From Candidatus Bathyoplasma sp. NZ (GTDB lineage Bacteria; Bacillota_I; Bacilli_A; MAG-NZ): DNA of 64,000 bases. Where the stretch lies: contig JABENI010000004.1 of the NCBI GenBank assembly GCA_013332095.1, positions 92,200 to 156,199 of the forward strand. Reading direction: 5' to 3'. The position numbers and the translations under genes were made by a program. Within the stretch, counting starts at the first letter, position 1; every line of letters begins with the position of its first letter. Of this stretch, positions 1 through 9,293 are shown piece by piece. The notes beneath the pieces are model-generated. The model was not told where the DNA came from, did not search any database, and saw nothing but the letters and a program-made list of their open reading frames with translations.

Positions 1-231
1 TCAAAAGCGCAAGCTAATGTCCCAGATTATAAAAAAAATCCGAAAGCAGACAGTATGAAAAAGCAAATGGCAATTATGATGTATGCCATGGTTGGAATGA
101 TGGTATGGTTTACATATATATCAGCATCAGCATTAGGTGTATATTGGATAATTGCAAATACTTATCAAATTTTGCAAACTTCATTAGGTTATCTTAAGAT
201 GGATAAAAAATTAGAAAGTTTTAAAAAATAA
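1..231 (+). CDS. yidC: YidC/Oxa1 membrane protein insertase, C-terminal part
   Basis: The window opens inside this gene, so only the last 76 residues are visible. They contain the final membrane segments, with runs such as MAIMMYAMVGMMVWF and ALGVYWIIANTYQILQ, and end in a short basic tail. This matches the end of YidC, which inserts and folds membrane proteins in the cytoplasmic membrane. The following gene, jag, is the usual partner of yidC in Gram-positive bacteria and supports the call. The stop codon overlaps the jag start (TAATG), indicating translational coupling in one operon. The 5' end and any signal peptide lie outside the window. Confidence 0.88.
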   Translation, partial: SKAQANVPDYKKNPKADSMKKQMAIMMYAMVGMMVWFTYISASALGVYWIIANTYQILQTSLGYLKMDKKLESFKK

Positions 232-842
232 TGAGAACGATGGAAATTGAAGTTAGAAGTATTGAAAGCGCGTTGATTGCCGCAGAAGAACAATTAAGAG
301 TGAATAGAAAATATTTAAAAACGGAAATTATTAAAGAAAAAAGAACATTTTTAGGAAAAAAAAAATTAATAGTAAAAGTAATAGTTGAAACAGATTTTAA
401 AAACTTAATTTATAATTATTTAGTGTCAATTTTAGATAGTATGGAAATAAAATATAGCGTTGATATAAAAGAATTAGATAATTCAACTGGATTTTATATC
501 GAAACTGAGAATAACCCTCTACTAATCGGAAAAGAAGGAAGAACTTTAAAAGCCTTGCAAAGTTTATGTAAAAAAATTGCAAATATTTACTTTGAAGAAA
601 AAATAAATTTTACAGTTGATGTTGGTGGATATAAAGAAATGAGAATGTTACATTTAGAAATGTTAGCTACTAAAACGGCTAAAGAAGTAATGAGAAGTAA
701 GATTCCGACTAAATTAGATCCGATGAATAGTTATGAAAGAAGAGTTATTCATGCTAAATTAAGCGAGTGGCGCGATGTGCTCACAGAATCGATTGGCATA
801 GATCCGAATCGTTGCTTAATTATTAAACCTAAAGCAAAATAG
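231..842 (+). CDS. jag: Jag/KhpB (EloR) RNA-binding protein
   Basis: Cytoplasmic RNA-binding protein of the Jag/KhpB/EloR family, linked in other Gram-positives to control of cell elongation. The N-terminal 50 residues are a Jag_N domain (MEIEVRSIESALIAAEEQL). A KH domain follows with the GKEG loop in LLIGKEGRTLKALQ. The C-terminus is an R3H domain, with the Arg-x3-His signature in YERRVIHAKL. Length (203 aa) is normal. The ATG overlaps the yidC stop; a second ATG three codons later is also possible. The gene ends in a strong terminator, closing the yidC operon. Confidence 0.93.
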   Translation: MRTMEIEVRSIESALIAAEEQLRVNRKYLKTEIIKEKRTFLGKKKLIVKVIVETDFKNLIYNYLVSILDSMEIKYSVDIKELDNSTGFYIETENNPLLIGKEGRTLKALQSLCKKIANIYFEEKINFTVDVGGYKEMRMLHLEMLATKTAKEVMRSKIPTKLDPMNSYERRVIHAKLSEWRDVLTESIGIDPNRCLIIKPKAK

Positions 843-866
843 AGGATAATAACTCTATTTTTTTTT
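837..866 (+). terminator. Rho-independent terminator after jag
   Basis: An 8-bp stem AAATAGAG/CTCTATTT (837-844 with 853-860) with an 8-nt loop is followed by six further T residues. It overlaps the jag stop codon and ends the yidC-jag transcript. Confidence 0.85.
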
Positions 867-913
867 GGAAAAAATAAAAAATATTGTCTAAAATTAATAA
901 AAAGACCATCTAA

Positions 914-1045
914 GGAGTTTCAATCAAATTAACTTACGATTATGGAATTGTAGCAGTTAATGATATAATCATGAGCAGAGTGCACAAAAATATTTTAGCA
1001 AAAAAAGTAATCGGAAATAAAATAGATATTTATTATAAGGAGTAA
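914..1045 (+). pseudogene. Short Asp23-like N-terminal remnant with no normal start codon
   Basis: An open frame of about 43 codons sits between two stops and has no ATG, GTG or TTG near its 5' end. A good ribosome-binding site AAGGAG (912-917) precedes it and would point to the ATC at 923. The translated start, IKLTYDYGIVAVND, resembles the N-terminus of Asp23/YloU-type proteins, but that family is usually over 100 residues and the rest of the frame does not match. It could be a decayed Asp23-like gene, or a small ORF with an AUC start. The resemblance was judged by eye only. Confidence 0.3.
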
Positions 1046-1050
1046 AAAAA

Positions 1051-2259
1051 ATGGATGCTGGGCAAATAGTTCTACTAATATTAGGAGTAATTGTAGTAGT
1101 AATGCAAGTTTTGATTTTGAATAAAAAAAATGATTATAGCAATTTAAATAATGGGATAAGCAAAAATTTAAACGAGAATAAGTTTGAAATAGAAAAGGTA
1201 ATGTTGAGTTTCAAAGACCAATTAACAACACAGTTAAATAGAGAATACGGAGAATTAAAGTTATCTATAAATAAAAACATTTCGGAGAACAATGAAAAAA
1301 TAAATCGAGAAATTGTAAATTTTAAAGATAATTTTAGTAAAAATTTGACTGCTGATTTTAAGAGCTTAAACGATGAATTAGAAAAAAGACTGACTAAGAT
1401 AAATGATAAAGTTGAAGAGCGATTAAACGAAGGATTTAAAAAAACAACAGAAACATTCAACAATATTTTGGAAAGAATTAGTAAAATTGATGAGGCTCAA
1501 AAGAATATTGAAAAATTGTCAGTAGATATTGTCGATTTACAATCAGTCTTGACTGATAAAAAATCGCGAGGAACTTTCGGTGAAGTTCAATTAAACCAAA
1601 TATTGCAAAGTATTTTTGGAGATAATAATAAGAAAATTTATGAATTGCAAAAATCTTTCAGTAATGGAACGATTGTCGATGCCGTAATTTATGCCCCTGA
1701 GCCATTAGGTATGGTGTCGATAGATTCAAAGTTTCCCTTAGAAAATTACCGTAAAATGATCGATAAAACCCTAGAAGAAACGTTAAGAACTACCTATACT
1801 AAAAAATTTGTTACAGATGTTAAAAAACATATTGATGATATTAGTACTAAATATATTATTTCTGGAGAAACTAGCGAACAGGCGATTATGTTTATTCCAG
1901 CTGAAGCAGTATTTGCCGAAATTAACGCCTATCACGATGGAATTGCAACTTATGCGCAAAAGCGAAAAGTTGCTTTGACATCACCGACTACGCTAATGAG
2001 CATGTTAACAATTATCCAAGCAGTACTAAAAGATATTGAAAGAGGAAAATATGCTAGAGAAATTCAAATAGAATTAGAAAAGTTAGGTAGTGAGTTTAAC
2101 AGATATAAAGAAAGATGGGACAAATTACAAAAAAATATTAATACGGTAAGTGAATCTGTAAAAGCAATTCATACTACGACTGGAAAAATTAGTAATAGAT
2201 TTGAAAGTATATCAAAAGTTCAAATTGATGAAAAAGAAGTTGACAAAATAAATGAGTAA
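1051..2259 (+). CDS. rmuC: RmuC family protein
   Basis: RmuC-like protein, a predicted nuclease-fold family that limits recombination at inverted repeats. The sequence shows one N-terminal membrane segment (residues 5-24), a long charged coiled coil (about 30-170) and the RmuC core. Core landmarks include SRGTFGEVQLNQIL, the acidic VSIDSKFPLENYRKM around residues 225-240 and LTSPTTLMSMLTIIQAVLKDI. The 402-residue length is typical. The ATG follows AAGGAGTAAAAAAA. The promoter of the next gene, asnS, overlaps its last codons, so the two genes are probably transcribed separately. Confidence 0.92.
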   Translation: MDAGQIVLLILGVIVVVMQVLILNKKNDYSNLNNGISKNLNENKFEIEKVMLSFKDQLTTQLNREYGELKLSINKNISENNEKINREIVNFKDNFSKNLTADFKSLNDELEKRLTKINDKVEERLNEGFKKTTETFNNILERISKIDEAQKNIEKLSVDIVDLQSVLTDKKSRGTFGEVQLNQILQSIFGDNNKKIYELQKSFSNGTIVDAVIYAPEPLGMVSIDSKFPLENYRKMIDKTLEETLRTTYTKKFVTDVKKHIDDISTKYIISGETSEQAIMFIPAEAVFAEINAYHDGIATYAQKRKVALTSPTTLMSMLTIIQAVLKDIERGKYAREIQIELEKLGSEFNRYKERWDKLQKNINTVSESVKAIHTTTGKISNRFESISKVQIDEKEVDKINE

Positions 2260-2267
2260 TGTATAAT
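2240..2267 (+). promoter_or_regulatory. Sigma-A type promoter of the asnS T-box transcript
   Basis: Perfect -35 TTGACA (2240-2245), a 16-bp spacer and perfect -10 TATAAT (2262-2267), overlapping the last codons of rmuC. Transcription would begin just before the T-box stem I. Confidence 0.87.
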
Positions 2268-2274
2268 CTAAATA

Positions 2275-2510
2275 CAAGGCAGAGATTAACCGAGTAATTT
2301 TAAATGAGTTTTTAAGCGAGTTGAAGATGGTGAAAGTTCAATAGACAATTTAAAAGGAAAAACAGTTAGGAGCCGTTGAAAGAAATAGTTTAAACTTTAG
2401 TAGAATCAACCGTAGACCTTGCGTTAAAAGGAAAAGAGTGCGTAAATTTATTTGCGAACTAAGGTGGTACCGCGAATTTTTTCGTCCTTAGAAATAAGGA
2501 CGTTTTTTTT
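2275..2510 (+). promoter_or_regulatory. T-box riboswitch (tRNA-Asn sensing) of asnS
   Basis: The signature T-box sequence AAGGTGGTACCGCG lies at 2461-2474. Stem I is closed by CAAGG (2275-2279) pairing with CCTTG (2417-2421). Near the 3' base of stem I an AAC triplet (2408-2410) is in the right place to be the specifier codon, matching asparagine. Downstream is the terminator CGTCCTTA/TAAGGACG; the AAGG of the T-box can pair with its CCTT to form the antiterminator. By the known mechanism, uncharged tRNA-Asn binding would stabilise the antiterminator and allow asnS expression. Confidence 0.93.
2483..2510 (+). terminator. T-box-controlled leader terminator
   Basis: An 8-bp stem CGTCCTTA (2483-2490)/TAAGGACG (2495-2502) with a GAAA loop and eight T residues. 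Its 5' arm is shared with the antiterminator of the T-box. Confidence 0.92.
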
Positions 2511-2523
2511 ATGGGAGGAAAAA

Positions 2524-3918
2524 ATGGAAACAGTAAGAAAACTTTATCGAGAAACTGAAAGTTACAAAGAAAAAGAAATTATTTTAAACGGATGGATTAG
2601 AAATAATCGTGCTCAAAAAGCATTTGGGTTTATCGATTTGCACGATGGAACTTTTTTTAAAACAGTACAGGTAGTTTATGAAAATGAACTTATCGCTAAT
2701 TTTAATGATGTATCTAAATTTAGAGTTGGTAGCAGTATTAAAATCAAAGGGAAATTAGTATTAACACCTGGATCAAAACAACCTTTTGAAATAAAAGCGA
2801 TAGAAGTTGTTTTACTAGGGAATAGCGAAGAAAATTTCCCCATTCAACCTAAGAGACACACTAAAGAATTTTTAAGAGAAGTGGCACATCTGCGTACTAG
2901 AACAAATTTATTTAATGCGGTATTTAGAGTTAGAAGTTTAACCGCACATGCAATTCATGAATTTTTTCAAAATCAGGATTTCGTTTATGTACATACACCA
3001 ATTATTACTGAAAATGATGGTGAAGGGGCAGGAGAAATGTTTAGAGTAACAACTTTAAATTTAGACAATGTACCCAAAAACGAGCAAAATGAGGTTGATT
3101 ATAAACAGGACTTTTTTCAAATCCCAGCTAATTTAACAGTTACTGGACAACTGCACGTCGAGTCGTATTTGCCAGCGTTTAGAAATGTCTATACTTTTGG
3201 ACCTACTTTTAGAAGTGAAAATTCCAATACTAAAATTCATGCAGCAGAATTTTGGATGATTGAGCCTGAAATAGCATTTGGAAATCTCGATGATAATATG
3301 GATTTGGCAGAAGATATGATTAAATACGTAATAAATTATATATTAGAAAAAGCACCAGAGGAGATGGAATTTTTCAATAAATTTGTCGATAAAGGATTGT
3401 TGGCGAAGTTGGCTAAAGTAGTTAATTCAAAATTTATGAAAATAACTCATGAAGAATCGATTAATGTTTTAATTGCAGCGATGGAAAAAGGTCAAAAATT
3501 TGAAATTTTACCAAAACAAGGTGAAGATTTAGCTACTGAGCACGAGAAATTTTTAGTAAATCATTTTGATGGACCGGTTTATGTCATAAACTGGCCTAAA
3601 GGAATAAAAGCATTTTACATGCGTTTAAACGATGATGGAAAGACAGTTGCGGCAATGGATTTATTAGTACCTCAAGCAGGAGAATTAGTTGGAGGTAGTC
3701 AAAGAGAAGAGAGAATTGATAAATTAATTGACAGAATGGATGAGTTAGGAGTATCTAAAAAAGATTTAGATTGGTATTTAGATACTAGAAGATACGGTAA
3801 AGTAATTCATTCAGGTTATGGTATTGGCTTTGAAAGGCTAGTAATGTATTTAACAGGTATGGAAAATATTAGAGATGTTATTCCCTTTCCTAGAACGGTT
3901 AAAAATTGCAAATATTAA
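2524..3918 (+). CDS. asnS: Asparaginyl-tRNA synthetase
   Basis: Class IIb aminoacyl-tRNA synthetase that attaches asparagine to tRNA-Asn in the cytoplasm. An N-terminal OB-fold anticodon-binding domain (about residues 10-105) is followed by the class II catalytic core. Motif 2 is seen in TFRSENSNTKIHAAEFWMIE and motif 3 in GYGIGFERLVMYLTGM near the C-terminus. The start is the ATG after GGGAGGAAAAA, giving 464 residues, the usual length. An upstream in-frame start at 2452 would lie inside the T-box and is rejected. Expression is controlled by the T-box leader. Confidence 0.97.
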   Translation: METVRKLYRETESYKEKEIILNGWIRNNRAQKAFGFIDLHDGTFFKTVQVVYENELIANFNDVSKFRVGSSIKIKGKLVLTPGSKQPFEIKAIEVVLLGNSEENFPIQPKRHTKEFLREVAHLRTRTNLFNAVFRVRSLTAHAIHEFFQNQDFVYVHTPIITENDGEGAGEMFRVTTLNLDNVPKNEQNEVDYKQDFFQIPANLTVTGQLHVESYLPAFRNVYTFGPTFRSENSNTKIHAAEFWMIEPEIAFGNLDDNMDLAEDMIKYVINYILEKAPEEMEFFNKFVDKGLLAKLAKVVNSKFMKITHEESINVLIAAMEKGQKFEILPKQGEDLATEHEKFLVNHFDGPVYVINWPKGIKAFYMRLNDDGKTVAAMDLLVPQAGELVGGSQREERIDKLIDRMDELGVSKKDLDWYLDTRRYGKVIHSGYGIGFERLVMYLTGMENIRDVIPFPRTVKNCKY

Positions 3919-3929
3919 TATAAAAAAAG

Positions 3930-3957
3930 CACTCAATTTAGTTATTGAGTGTTTTTT
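3930..3957. terminator. Bidirectional terminator between asnS and gcvPB
   Basis: An 8-bp stem CACTCAAT/ATTGAGTG (3930-3937 with 3944-3951) with T-runs on one side and A-runs on the other. It can end both asnS (plus) and the gcv operon (minus). Confidence 0.88.
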
Positions 3958-3970
3958 ATTTATTTAGATA

Positions 3971-5416
3971 TTAATAAGTTCTATCTACCCATCTTAATTG
4001 GGGGTCTCTAGCCGCCGTCGCTTCATCTACTCTTCTGACCGGAGTGTTAAGAGGAGAATTTTTTAGTAATTCTGGATCTTCTTTAGCTTCTTTAGCAATT
4101 TGGATCATCGCATCAATGAAACTGTCTAAGGTAGCTTTACTTTCCGTTTCAGTTGGTTCAATCATCATTGATTCTTTAAAGTTTAAAGGGAAATAAATCG
4201 TCGGAGCATGAAACCCTAAATCAAGTAATCTTTTAGCGACATCTAAAGTAGTTACTCCTGTTGATTTATCAATTAAGCCATCAAAGACAAATTCATGTTT
4301 ACAAAATTTATCAATCGGTAATAAATAATAGTCTTTTAGTCTAGCCATCACATAGTTAGCATTTAAGACAGCATTTTCGGAAACTTCTGTCAATCCATTT
4401 TTACCCATACATAAAATATAAGTATAAGCTCTGATTAAAATTGAATAATTACCATAGAATCCAGAAATTTGTCCGATTGAATTAGGTAAGTTATAATTTA
4501 ATTCAAACCTACCAGCTGTTTTCACAACTTCAGGGACAGGTAAAAACTCTGTTAAGTGTGCTAAAACACCTACCGGACCACTACCAGGACCACCACCACC
4601 GTGAGGAGTTGAGAATGTTTTATGTAAGTTTAAGTGGATGATATCAAATCCCATGTCACCAGGACGCGATTTCCCTAAAATGGCATTGGTATTAGCACCA
4701 TCATAGTATAATAATCCACCATTATCTTTGACGATTGTTTTGATTTCTTCAATTTCTGTTTCATAAATTCCTAACGTATTAGGATTAGTTAACATAATTC
4801 CAGCAACAGTGTCATCCATTGTTTCTTTCAAAGATTCAATATTAACAGTACCATCGAGATTAGAGGTAACCACTGCCACATCGTATCCGGCTACTGTTGC
4901 ACTCGCGGGGTTTGTACCATGTGCTGAGTCAGGAACGATAATTTTGGTTCTTTTTAAGTCACCATTTTTTTGGTGATATGCTTTCATAATCATCAATCCA
5001 ATCAATTCACCATGGGAACCGGCAAAAGGATTTAAAGACACTTTAGCCATACCAGTAATTTCACTCAATGCTCTTTCTAAGTTATACATTAATTCTAAAG
5101 AACCTTGAGAAACTTCTTTACTAGCTAGAGGATGCATATTTACTAGCCAAGGGTGAGTAGCCATCGCTTCATTAATTTTTGGATTGTACTTCATCGTACA
5201 TGAGCCTAAAGGATAAAATCCAGTATCAACTCCGAAATTTTTGTTAGATAAATTAGTATAATGTCTAACTAATTCTGGTTCGCTTACTTCTGGAAATACT
5301 AATTCACTCTCTCTTTTTAAACTACTGTCCATCTGATAATCATTGATAAATGATTTGGGTAAAGAGTAGGCCAATTTTGTCGGTTGAGATAACTCAAATA
5401 TTAATTTATTATACAT
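3971..5416 (-). CDS. gcvPB: Glycine dehydrogenase (decarboxylating) subunit 2, P protein
   Basis: Second subunit of the two-chain glycine decarboxylase (P protein), which releases CO2 from glycine and passes the aminomethyl group to lipoyl-GcvH. The PLP-binding lysine is K266 in [18 protein letters not shown], followed by the typical glycine-rich loop. [12 protein letters not shown] and [11 protein letters not shown] are further family landmarks. It is 481 residues, normal for this subunit. It is the last gene of the gcvT-H-PA-PB operon, with a 1-nt gap after gcvPA. Confidence 0.96.
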   Translation of the reverse strand: MYNKLIFELSQPTKLAYSLPKSFINDYQMDSSLKRESELVFPEVSEPELVRHYTNLSNKNFGVDTGFYPLGSCTMKYNPKINEAMATHPWLVNMHPLASKEVSQGSLELMYNLERALSEITGMAKVSLNPFAGSHGELIGLMIMKAYHQKNGDLKRTKIIVPDSAHGTNPASATVAGYDVAVVTSNLDGTVNIESLKETMDDTVAGIMLTNPNTLGIYETEIEEIKTIVKDNGGLLYYDGANTNAILGKSRPGDMGFDIIHLNLHKTFSTPHGGGGPGSGPVGVLAHLTEFLPVPEVVKTAGRFELNYNLPNSIGQISGFYGNYSILIRAYTYILCMGKNGLTEVSENAVLNANYVMARLKDYYLLPIDKFCKHEFVFDGLIDKSTGVTTLDVAKRLLDLGFHAPTIYFPLNFKESMMIEPTETESKATLDSFIDAMIQIAKEAKEDPELLKNSPLNTPVRRVDEATAARDPQLRWVDRTY

Positions 5417-5417
5417 A

Positions 5418-6734
5418 TTATAACTCTCCTAACAAGGAAAATAATTTATCAATTTGGGTTGCAGATCTTTTTTCTGTAACACAGAATAAAATTTTATTAT
5501 CTCCTAAATGTAAACCAGGCAAGATATTATTTTTCTCTAATTTTTCTTTAATTACAGCGTAGTCAATTTTTGATTTCACCACAAACTCATTGAAGAAATC
5601 AGCTTCATATACTCTCTCAAATTTATCTAAAGTAACGATTTTATCTAAAGCATAATGAGCTTTTTGATAATTTTGGTCAGCCATATCAATTAAACCTACT
5701 TTTCCTAAAGTAGTTAAGAAAATTGTTGCTGCTAAGACATTTAAAGATTGGTTAGAACAAATATTAGAATTAGCTTTTTCTCTTCTAATGTGTTGTTCAC
5801 GGGCTTGTAAAGTTAAGACAAATGCACGGTTTCCATCAATATCTTTAGTTAAACCACAGATTCTACCTGGAAGTTTACGCATTAATTTTTTAGTCGTAAG
5901 CATAAAGCCTAAATAGGCACCACCAAAACTTAAGGGAATACCTAAAGGTTGGGCATCCCCAACAACAATATCACTTTGCATTGATCCAGCGCTTTTAACA
6001 ACAGCTTGAGCTAAAGGGTTTACTACTATTGTAGATAAAGCTTTAACTTCATGACAAGCTTCACTTATCGCTGTTGAATTTTCAATAATTCCATAAAAAT
6101 TTGGCGTTTGGGTAATGACACCTGATACCGTTTTATCTAACATCAATTTAATTTTTTCAGCATCAGTTGTTCCATCTTTACTAGGTACTACTATTACTTC
6201 GAATCCACGGAACTTTCCATATGTTTGAGCTACTTTAACATAGTTTGGCGAAACAGTATCAGAAATGATTACTTTATTTCTCTTAGTAGCGTTATTCATC
6301 ATCATACAGGCTTCAGCTAACGCGGTAGAAGCATCGTACATCGAGGCGTTAGAAACGTCCATATTACACAGATTAGTCATCAATGATTGGAATTCATATA
6401 TATACTGTAAAGTTCCTTGAGCAACTTCTGGTTGGTATGGGGTATAAGCCGTAGCAAATTCACTTCTACTGGTTAAATACTGAATAGTGCTAGGAATATA
6501 ATGGTCGTATGCTCCCGCACCGATAAATGGAATCATATCGATTCTATTTTTTTTAGCAATTTTATCAATTTCTTCAGTCACTTCAACATCACATAAACTT
6601 CTAACTAAATCGTATTCACCTTTAAATCTAACATTTTCAGGGATGTCAGCAAATAGTTCATCAATTGATTCAATACCAATTGCCGAAAACATCTCTTCAG
6701 TATCTTTTTTAGTATGTGGGATATATCTATGCAT
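5418..6734 (-). CDS. gcvPA: Glycine dehydrogenase (decarboxylating) subunit 1, P protein
   Basis: First subunit of the split P protein of the glycine cleavage system. It begins [20 protein letters not shown], typical of GcvPA. It contains [36 protein letters not shown] and the late [18 protein letters not shown], all family landmarks. The 438-residue length is typical. Its start codon overlaps the gcvH stop, so the two subunits are translationally coupled to GcvH. Splitting P into two genes is usual in Gram-positive bacteria and archaea. Confidence 0.95.
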   Translation of the reverse strand: MHRYIPHTKKDTEEMFSAIGIESIDELFADIPENVRFKGEYDLVRSLCDVEVTEEIDKIAKKNRIDMIPFIGAGAYDHYIPSTIQYLTSRSEFATAYTPYQPEVAQGTLQYIYEFQSLMTNLCNMDVSNASMYDASTALAEACMMMNNATKRNKVIISDTVSPNYVKVAQTYGKFRGFEVIVVPSKDGTTDAEKIKLMLDKTVSGVITQTPNFYGIIENSTAISEACHEVKALSTIVVNPLAQAVVKSAGSMQSDIVVGDAQPLGIPLSFGGAYLGFMLTTKKLMRKLPGRICGLTKDIDGNRAFVLTLQAREQHIRREKANSNICSNQSLNVLAATIFLTTLGKVGLIDMADQNYQKAHYALDKIVTLDKFERVYEADFFNEFVVKSKIDYAVIKEKLEKNNILPGLHLGDNKILFCVTEKRSATQIDKLFSLLGEL

Positions 6735-7108
6735 TATTTTATAAACTCAGCATAAGCAGCAGCATCCATTAATCCATCTAATTGACCAGCATCAGATAAT
6801 TCAATTTTTGCAATCCATGCACCGTAAGGGTTATCATTCATAATTTCAGGTGAATCTTCTAATGTTTCATTTACTTCAATAATTTTACCAGAAACGGGCG
6901 CGATAATATCAGATGCTGCTTTAACTGACTCGACAGTGCCAAAAGTATCTTCTTGTTTAACTTCTTCGTCGATAGTTGGTAATTCAACAAAGACAATTTC
7001 TCCTAATTGTTCTTGAGCGAATGCCGTAATACCAACAGCCGCAATATTTCCTTCTACTTGGATCCATTCGTGATCGGTTGAATACAGTAATCCTTCTTTG
7101 ATTTCCAT
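6734..7108 (-). CDS. gcvH: Glycine cleavage system H protein
   Basis: Small lipoyl-carrier protein that shuttles the aminomethyl intermediate between the P, T and L proteins. The lipoylated lysine is K63 in GTVESVKAASDI, and the surrounding hybrid-motif fold is clear (HEWIQVEGN, PVSGKIIEVNE, PYGAWIAKIE). The length of 124 aa is normal. The lipoate ligase and lipoyl synthase that could modify it are encoded divergently just upstream of the operon. No L protein (dihydrolipoyl dehydrogenase) gene is seen in the window. Confidence 0.96.
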   Translation of the reverse strand: MEIKEGLLYSTDHEWIQVEGNIAAVGITAFAQEQLGEIVFVELPTIDEEVKQEDTFGTVESVKAASDIIAPVSGKIIEVNETLEDSPEIMNDNPYGAWIAKIELSDAGQLDGLMDAAAYAEFIK

Positions 7109-7122
7109 AAAAATCCTCCTAA

Positions 7123-8193
7123 TTATTTTTTGTAATTTTTATTCATAAACTTTCTTGAGACTACACTTGCTTTAATTTTTTTATTTCTAATTTGAACATA
7201 CAGTGTATCACCAATTTTATATTTAACAGGTATCAACGCTAGAGCAATAGCCGCCTCTTTCAGTTTATACCCTGTAGTTATCTCACCAATTACTTGATCA
7301 TTTTCATTTAAAACTTTGTAACCATGTCGAGGAATACCCTTATCAATTAACTCGATTCCCACACTTTTTAATTTTCTGTTTTCTTTAATTTTAACTAGAC
7401 TATCGCGACCAATAAAATCTTTGTCTAATTTAACAAATATACCTAAATTAGCTTCAATTGGATTAATTTGATCTGAAATTTCATTACCGTATAAAGGTAG
7501 AGCAGCTTCAAATCTTAAAGTATCACGTGCACCTAGTCCAATGGGACTTGCTCCTAATTCGATAAACTTATCCCAAATATTTAAAACGTTTTGGGAGTAG
7601 ACTTCGAATCCATCTTCACCGGTATAACCAGTTCTCGATACAATACAATCTTCACCTAAAACTTTAATTTCTTGGAAATTAAAAAATTCAATTTTTGTTA
7701 AATCATAGTCAGTCATTTGCTGTAAAATGTTTTCTGCGTTTGGACCTTGAATAGCAATTTCTGATATTTTTGAGATATCTTTAATCGCCACATTAAATTT
7801 ATTATTTTGCTTTAACCATTCAAAATCTTTTTCCTTATTAGAAGCGTTTACAACAAGTAAAAATTTATTATCATTATATTTATAAACCAATAAATCATCA
7901 ACTACTGTACCATTTTTATAGCACATTAAACCATACATAACTTGAAATTCTTTCATTGCACTAATATCATTAGTAAAAATATGTTGAATGTAATCAATTG
8001 CTCTTTCACCTTCAATGATTACTTCACCCATATGGGAAACATCAAAAATACCAGCATTAGTTCTAACTTGGTGATGTTCTTCAGTAATGCCTGCGTACTG
8101 TATCGGCAGATTAAACCCGCCGAAATCAACCATTTTTGCATTTAATCCAACATGTTTTTCAAATAATGTTGTTTTAATCATTTCGTTTGCCAT
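7123..8193 (-). CDS. gcvT: Glycine cleavage system T protein (aminomethyltransferase)
   Basis: Transfers the methylene group from aminomethyl-lipoyl GcvH to tetrahydrofolate, releasing ammonia. Landmarks are VDFGGFNLPIQYAGITEEHH at the N-terminus, GIFDVSHMGEVIIEG, SRTGYTGEDGFEVY and ARDTLRFEAALPLYGNE. The start is placed at the ATG of MANEMIKTT (356 aa). It follows a strong GGAGGAGG site, and an in-frame ATG 14 codons upstream (8235) lies upstream of the predicted transcription start. It is the first gene of the gcv operon. I see no glycine riboswitch in the short leader. Confidence 0.95.
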   Translation of the reverse strand: MANEMIKTTLFEKHVGLNAKMVDFGGFNLPIQYAGITEEHHQVRTNAGIFDVSHMGEVIIEGERAIDYIQHIFTNDISAMKEFQVMYGLMCYKNGTVVDDLLVYKYNDNKFLLVVNASNKEKDFEWLKQNNKFNVAIKDISKISEIAIQGPNAENILQQMTDYDLTKIEFFNFQEIKVLGEDCIVSRTGYTGEDGFEVYSQNVLNIWDKFIELGASPIGLGARDTLRFEAALPLYGNEISDQINPIEANLGIFVKLDKDFIGRDSLVKIKENRKLKSVGIELIDKGIPRHGYKVLNENDQVIGEITTGYKLKEAAIALALIPVKYKIGDTLYVQIRNKKIKASVVSRKFMNKNYKK

Positions 8194-8223
8194 AATTTCC
8201 TCCTCCTCTAAAAATTTATAATA

Positions 8224-8252
8224 ATTATATAACATTTTAGTTAAAATGTTAA
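8224..8252 (-). promoter_or_regulatory. Promoter of the gcv operon
   Basis: On the minus strand, -35 TTAACA (8252-8247), a 17-bp spacer and a perfect -10 TATAAT (8229-8224). Transcription would start near 8217, giving a leader of about 25 nt and supporting the shorter gcvT start. Confidence 0.72.
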
Positions 8253-8322
8253 TGATTTATGGTAAAATAAATAAAAAAAAGGTAAGAAATAATTAAAATG
8301 TGTAAAGAAGGAGGAGGTTAAG

Positions 8323-9291
8323 ATGAATATTTATGTAAGCGATATTAAAAATTCTTCGTTAAATTTAATCTATGAATTATTTTTAATTGATAATTTTCAA
8401 GAGAACGCTTTTGTGGTATGGACAAACAATAAAGGAATTTATGTTGGGAAAAATCAAAATGTTATTGAAGAAATAAATTATGATTTTGTCAAAGAAGAAC
8501 AATTAGAAATATTTAGAAGACTTTCCGGAGGAGGAACAATTTTTCACGATCAAAATACCGTTTATTATTCTTTTATAATGAAAAATGATTCAGGAAGAAC
8601 GGTTCCTGAAAATTTCAAATATTACAATACCATCATGGCTGATTTTTTTCAAAGTATCAACATTAATGTTGAATTAATCGGCAGAAATGATTTACTGATA
8701 AAAGGGAGAAAAGTTGGTGGGACTGCTGAGCATTATCGCCAAGGAATTATGGTCCATCATGGCTCGTTGTTGTTCGATACAGATATTGAGTATTTAGCTC
8801 AATCAATTACCCCAAATAAAAAGAAATTTATTTCTAAAGCAATTAATTCAGTTGTCAGCAGAGTCGATAATATCAGTAACCATACTGAGATGACTATTGC
8901 AGAATTTCAAAATAAATTAGTCGACTATATGAAAAAAAAATATGACGGAACAATTTGTCCAATAGCTTCAAATTTTAAAGCAGAAGATTATGCGTACTAT
9001 TTATCAGAGCAATGGAATTTTGGAAAAAGTCCAAAATACAGTTATCAAAAAGAAGAAAAATATCCGTTTGGGCTAGTGAAAGTTAAAATGAATATTGCAG
9101 AAGGTAAAATAAAAGAAATGGCGATAACAGGAGATTTTTTCAGCAGTGAGGATATTGCAGAATTGGAAAAAAAATTCATTGGCAAAGCCTATTTAAAAAA
9201 TATTTTAGAAAAAATATTAGCAGATATCGAATTAGGAGCTTTTATTGCTGGCAGTAGCGATGAAAATTTAATTAATTTAATGTGGGAGTAA
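8323..9291 (+). CDS. lplA: Lipoate-protein ligase A
   Basis: Attaches lipoate to the lysine of lipoyl domains such as GcvH, using ATP. The catalytic domain shows the family signature RRLSGGGTIFHDQNTVYYSF and VGGTAEHYRQGIMVHHGSLL, with the lysine-containing GRKVGG stretch. A C-terminal accessory domain follows (about residues 240-322). The ATG follows AAGGAGGAGG. It is divergent from the gcv operon that encodes its likely target and is followed two bases later by lipA. A possible extended -10 (TGGTAAAAT, ending 8268) lies upstream. Confidence 0.94.
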   Translation: MNIYVSDIKNSSLNLIYELFLIDNFQENAFVVWTNNKGIYVGKNQNVIEEINYDFVKEEQLEIFRRLSGGGTIFHDQNTVYYSFIMKNDSGRTVPENFKYYNTIMADFFQSININVELIGRNDLLIKGRKVGGTAEHYRQGIMVHHGSLLFDTDIEYLAQSITPNKKKFISKAINSVVSRVDNISNHTEMTIAEFQNKLVDYMKKKYDGTICPIASNFKAEDYAYYLSEQWNFGKSPKYSYQKEEKYPFGLVKVKMNIAEGKIKEMAITGDFFSSEDIAELEKKFIGKAYLKNILEKILADIELGAFIAGSSDENLINLMWE

Positions 9292-9293
9292 AG

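Noticed and set aside
2452..2523. An in-frame upstream extension of asnS beginning at 2452
   Set aside because: It lies inside the T-box antiterminator and terminator; the ATG at 2524 has the proper ribosome-binding site and gives the family's normal N-terminus.
8193..8322. A glycine riboswitch upstream of gcvT
   Set aside because: Only about 130 bases separate gcvT from lplA, the predicted leader is about 25 nt, and no glycine-aptamer motifs are visible.
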